Positions 14,388-14,528 of a stretch of 14,528 nt of DNA are shown piece by piece. Every line of letters starts with the position of its first letter. The first letter of the stretch is position 1. The position numbers and the translations under genes are program-made. Source of the stretch: SAR202 cluster bacterium Io17-Chloro-G7 (GTDB lineage: Bacteria > Chloroflexota > Dehalococcoidia > UBA3495); NCBI GenBank assembly GCA_002817055.1, contig MUCU01000038.1, positions 1-14,528 of the forward strand. Direction: 5' to 3'. A model generated the notes under the pieces. The model searched no databases, was not told where the DNA came from, and saw nothing but the letters and a program-made list of their open reading frames with translations.

Positions 14388-14416
14388 ATTATGCCCGATA
14401 GCGAGAATGCACGCAA
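14388..14416 (-). promoter_or_regulatory. Sigma-70-like promoter candidate for the ACAD operon
   Basis: On the minus strand TTGCGT (14411-14416) and CATAAT (14388-14393) are separated by exactly 17 bases. The -10 matches consensus at 5 of 6 positions. It would give a leader of about 95 bases containing the 14332-14349 hairpin. Confidence 0.4.
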
Positions 14417-14513
14417 CTCAGGCCTGGGACCCCTCAGGGCAATCGCGTCTTAATGGCAATTTGAAATTTGTATAAAATAGTAGCCATCATGATGGAATTG
14501 GGGAGGGGTAGTG

Positions 14514-14528
14514 ATGGTTGAGTCGACG
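14514..14528 (+). CDS. Possible start of a divergent gene, cut by the window end
   Basis: The last 15 bases read ATG GTT GAG TCG ACG with GGGGAGGGG six bases upstream, and TATAAA (14471-14476) lies further upstream as a possible -10. Five codons are too few for identification. It would be transcribed divergently from the ACAD operon. Confidence 0.4.

Overview
The window is a gene-dense stretch of bacterial chromosome with ordinary Shine-Dalgarno sites, short intergenic gaps and no rRNA, tRNA, transposase, phage or CRISPR features that I can see. The mix is two DSD1-type PLP proteins, two CaiB/BaiF CoA-transferases, a crotonase, a split pair of acyl-CoA dehydrogenases, a small KaiC-like ATPase, a long RecQ and a chromosomal toxin-antitoxin pair. 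It would fit an environmental heterotroph rich in CoA-ester chemistry. A Chloroflexota lineage (SAR202 / Dehalococcoidia type) is my best guess, but that is an impression from gene content, not a phylogenetic result.

Layout. Positions 47-3041 (minus strand) hold two tandem DSD1-family paralogues followed by a small leucine-rich-repeat protein. A 310-bp divergent promoter region with a perfect 9-bp inverted repeat separates them from a plus-strand cluster (3352-6867) of two CaiB/BaiF proteins and a crotonase. A KaiC/RadA-type single-domain ATPase (7031-7765, minus) converges on that cluster. A roughly 480-bp non-coding interval with two consecutive G/C hairpins precedes recQ (8247-10538, plus), whose protein carries a C-terminal helix-turn-helix extension. 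From 10636 to 14285 everything is on the minus strand: a ParE/RelE toxin broken by one extra base, its antitoxin, a TPR protein, and a two-gene acyl-CoA dehydrogenase operon with a large and a small subunit. The last bases may hold the start of a divergent plus-strand gene.

How the genes may work together. The CoA-transferases, crotonase and acyl-CoA dehydrogenase pair could activate and oxidise carboxylic acids through CoA esters, though the two blocks are about 5 kb apart with unrelated genes between them. The most striking property is that many of the enzymes have lost textbook catalytic residues while their folds look intact. The upstream DSD1 paralogue has Ala in place of the PLP lysine. 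The first CaiB has Gln in place of the catalytic Asp. The crotonase lacks both catalytic Glu residues. The KaiC-like ATPase lacks the Glu-Glu pair. The small acyl-CoA dehydrogenase subunit lacks the catalytic base. In three cases the degenerate protein sits beside a more canonical paralogue, which suggests heteromeric catalytic/non-catalytic pairs or changed chemistry. That reading is inference; the substitutions themselves are read directly from the sequence.
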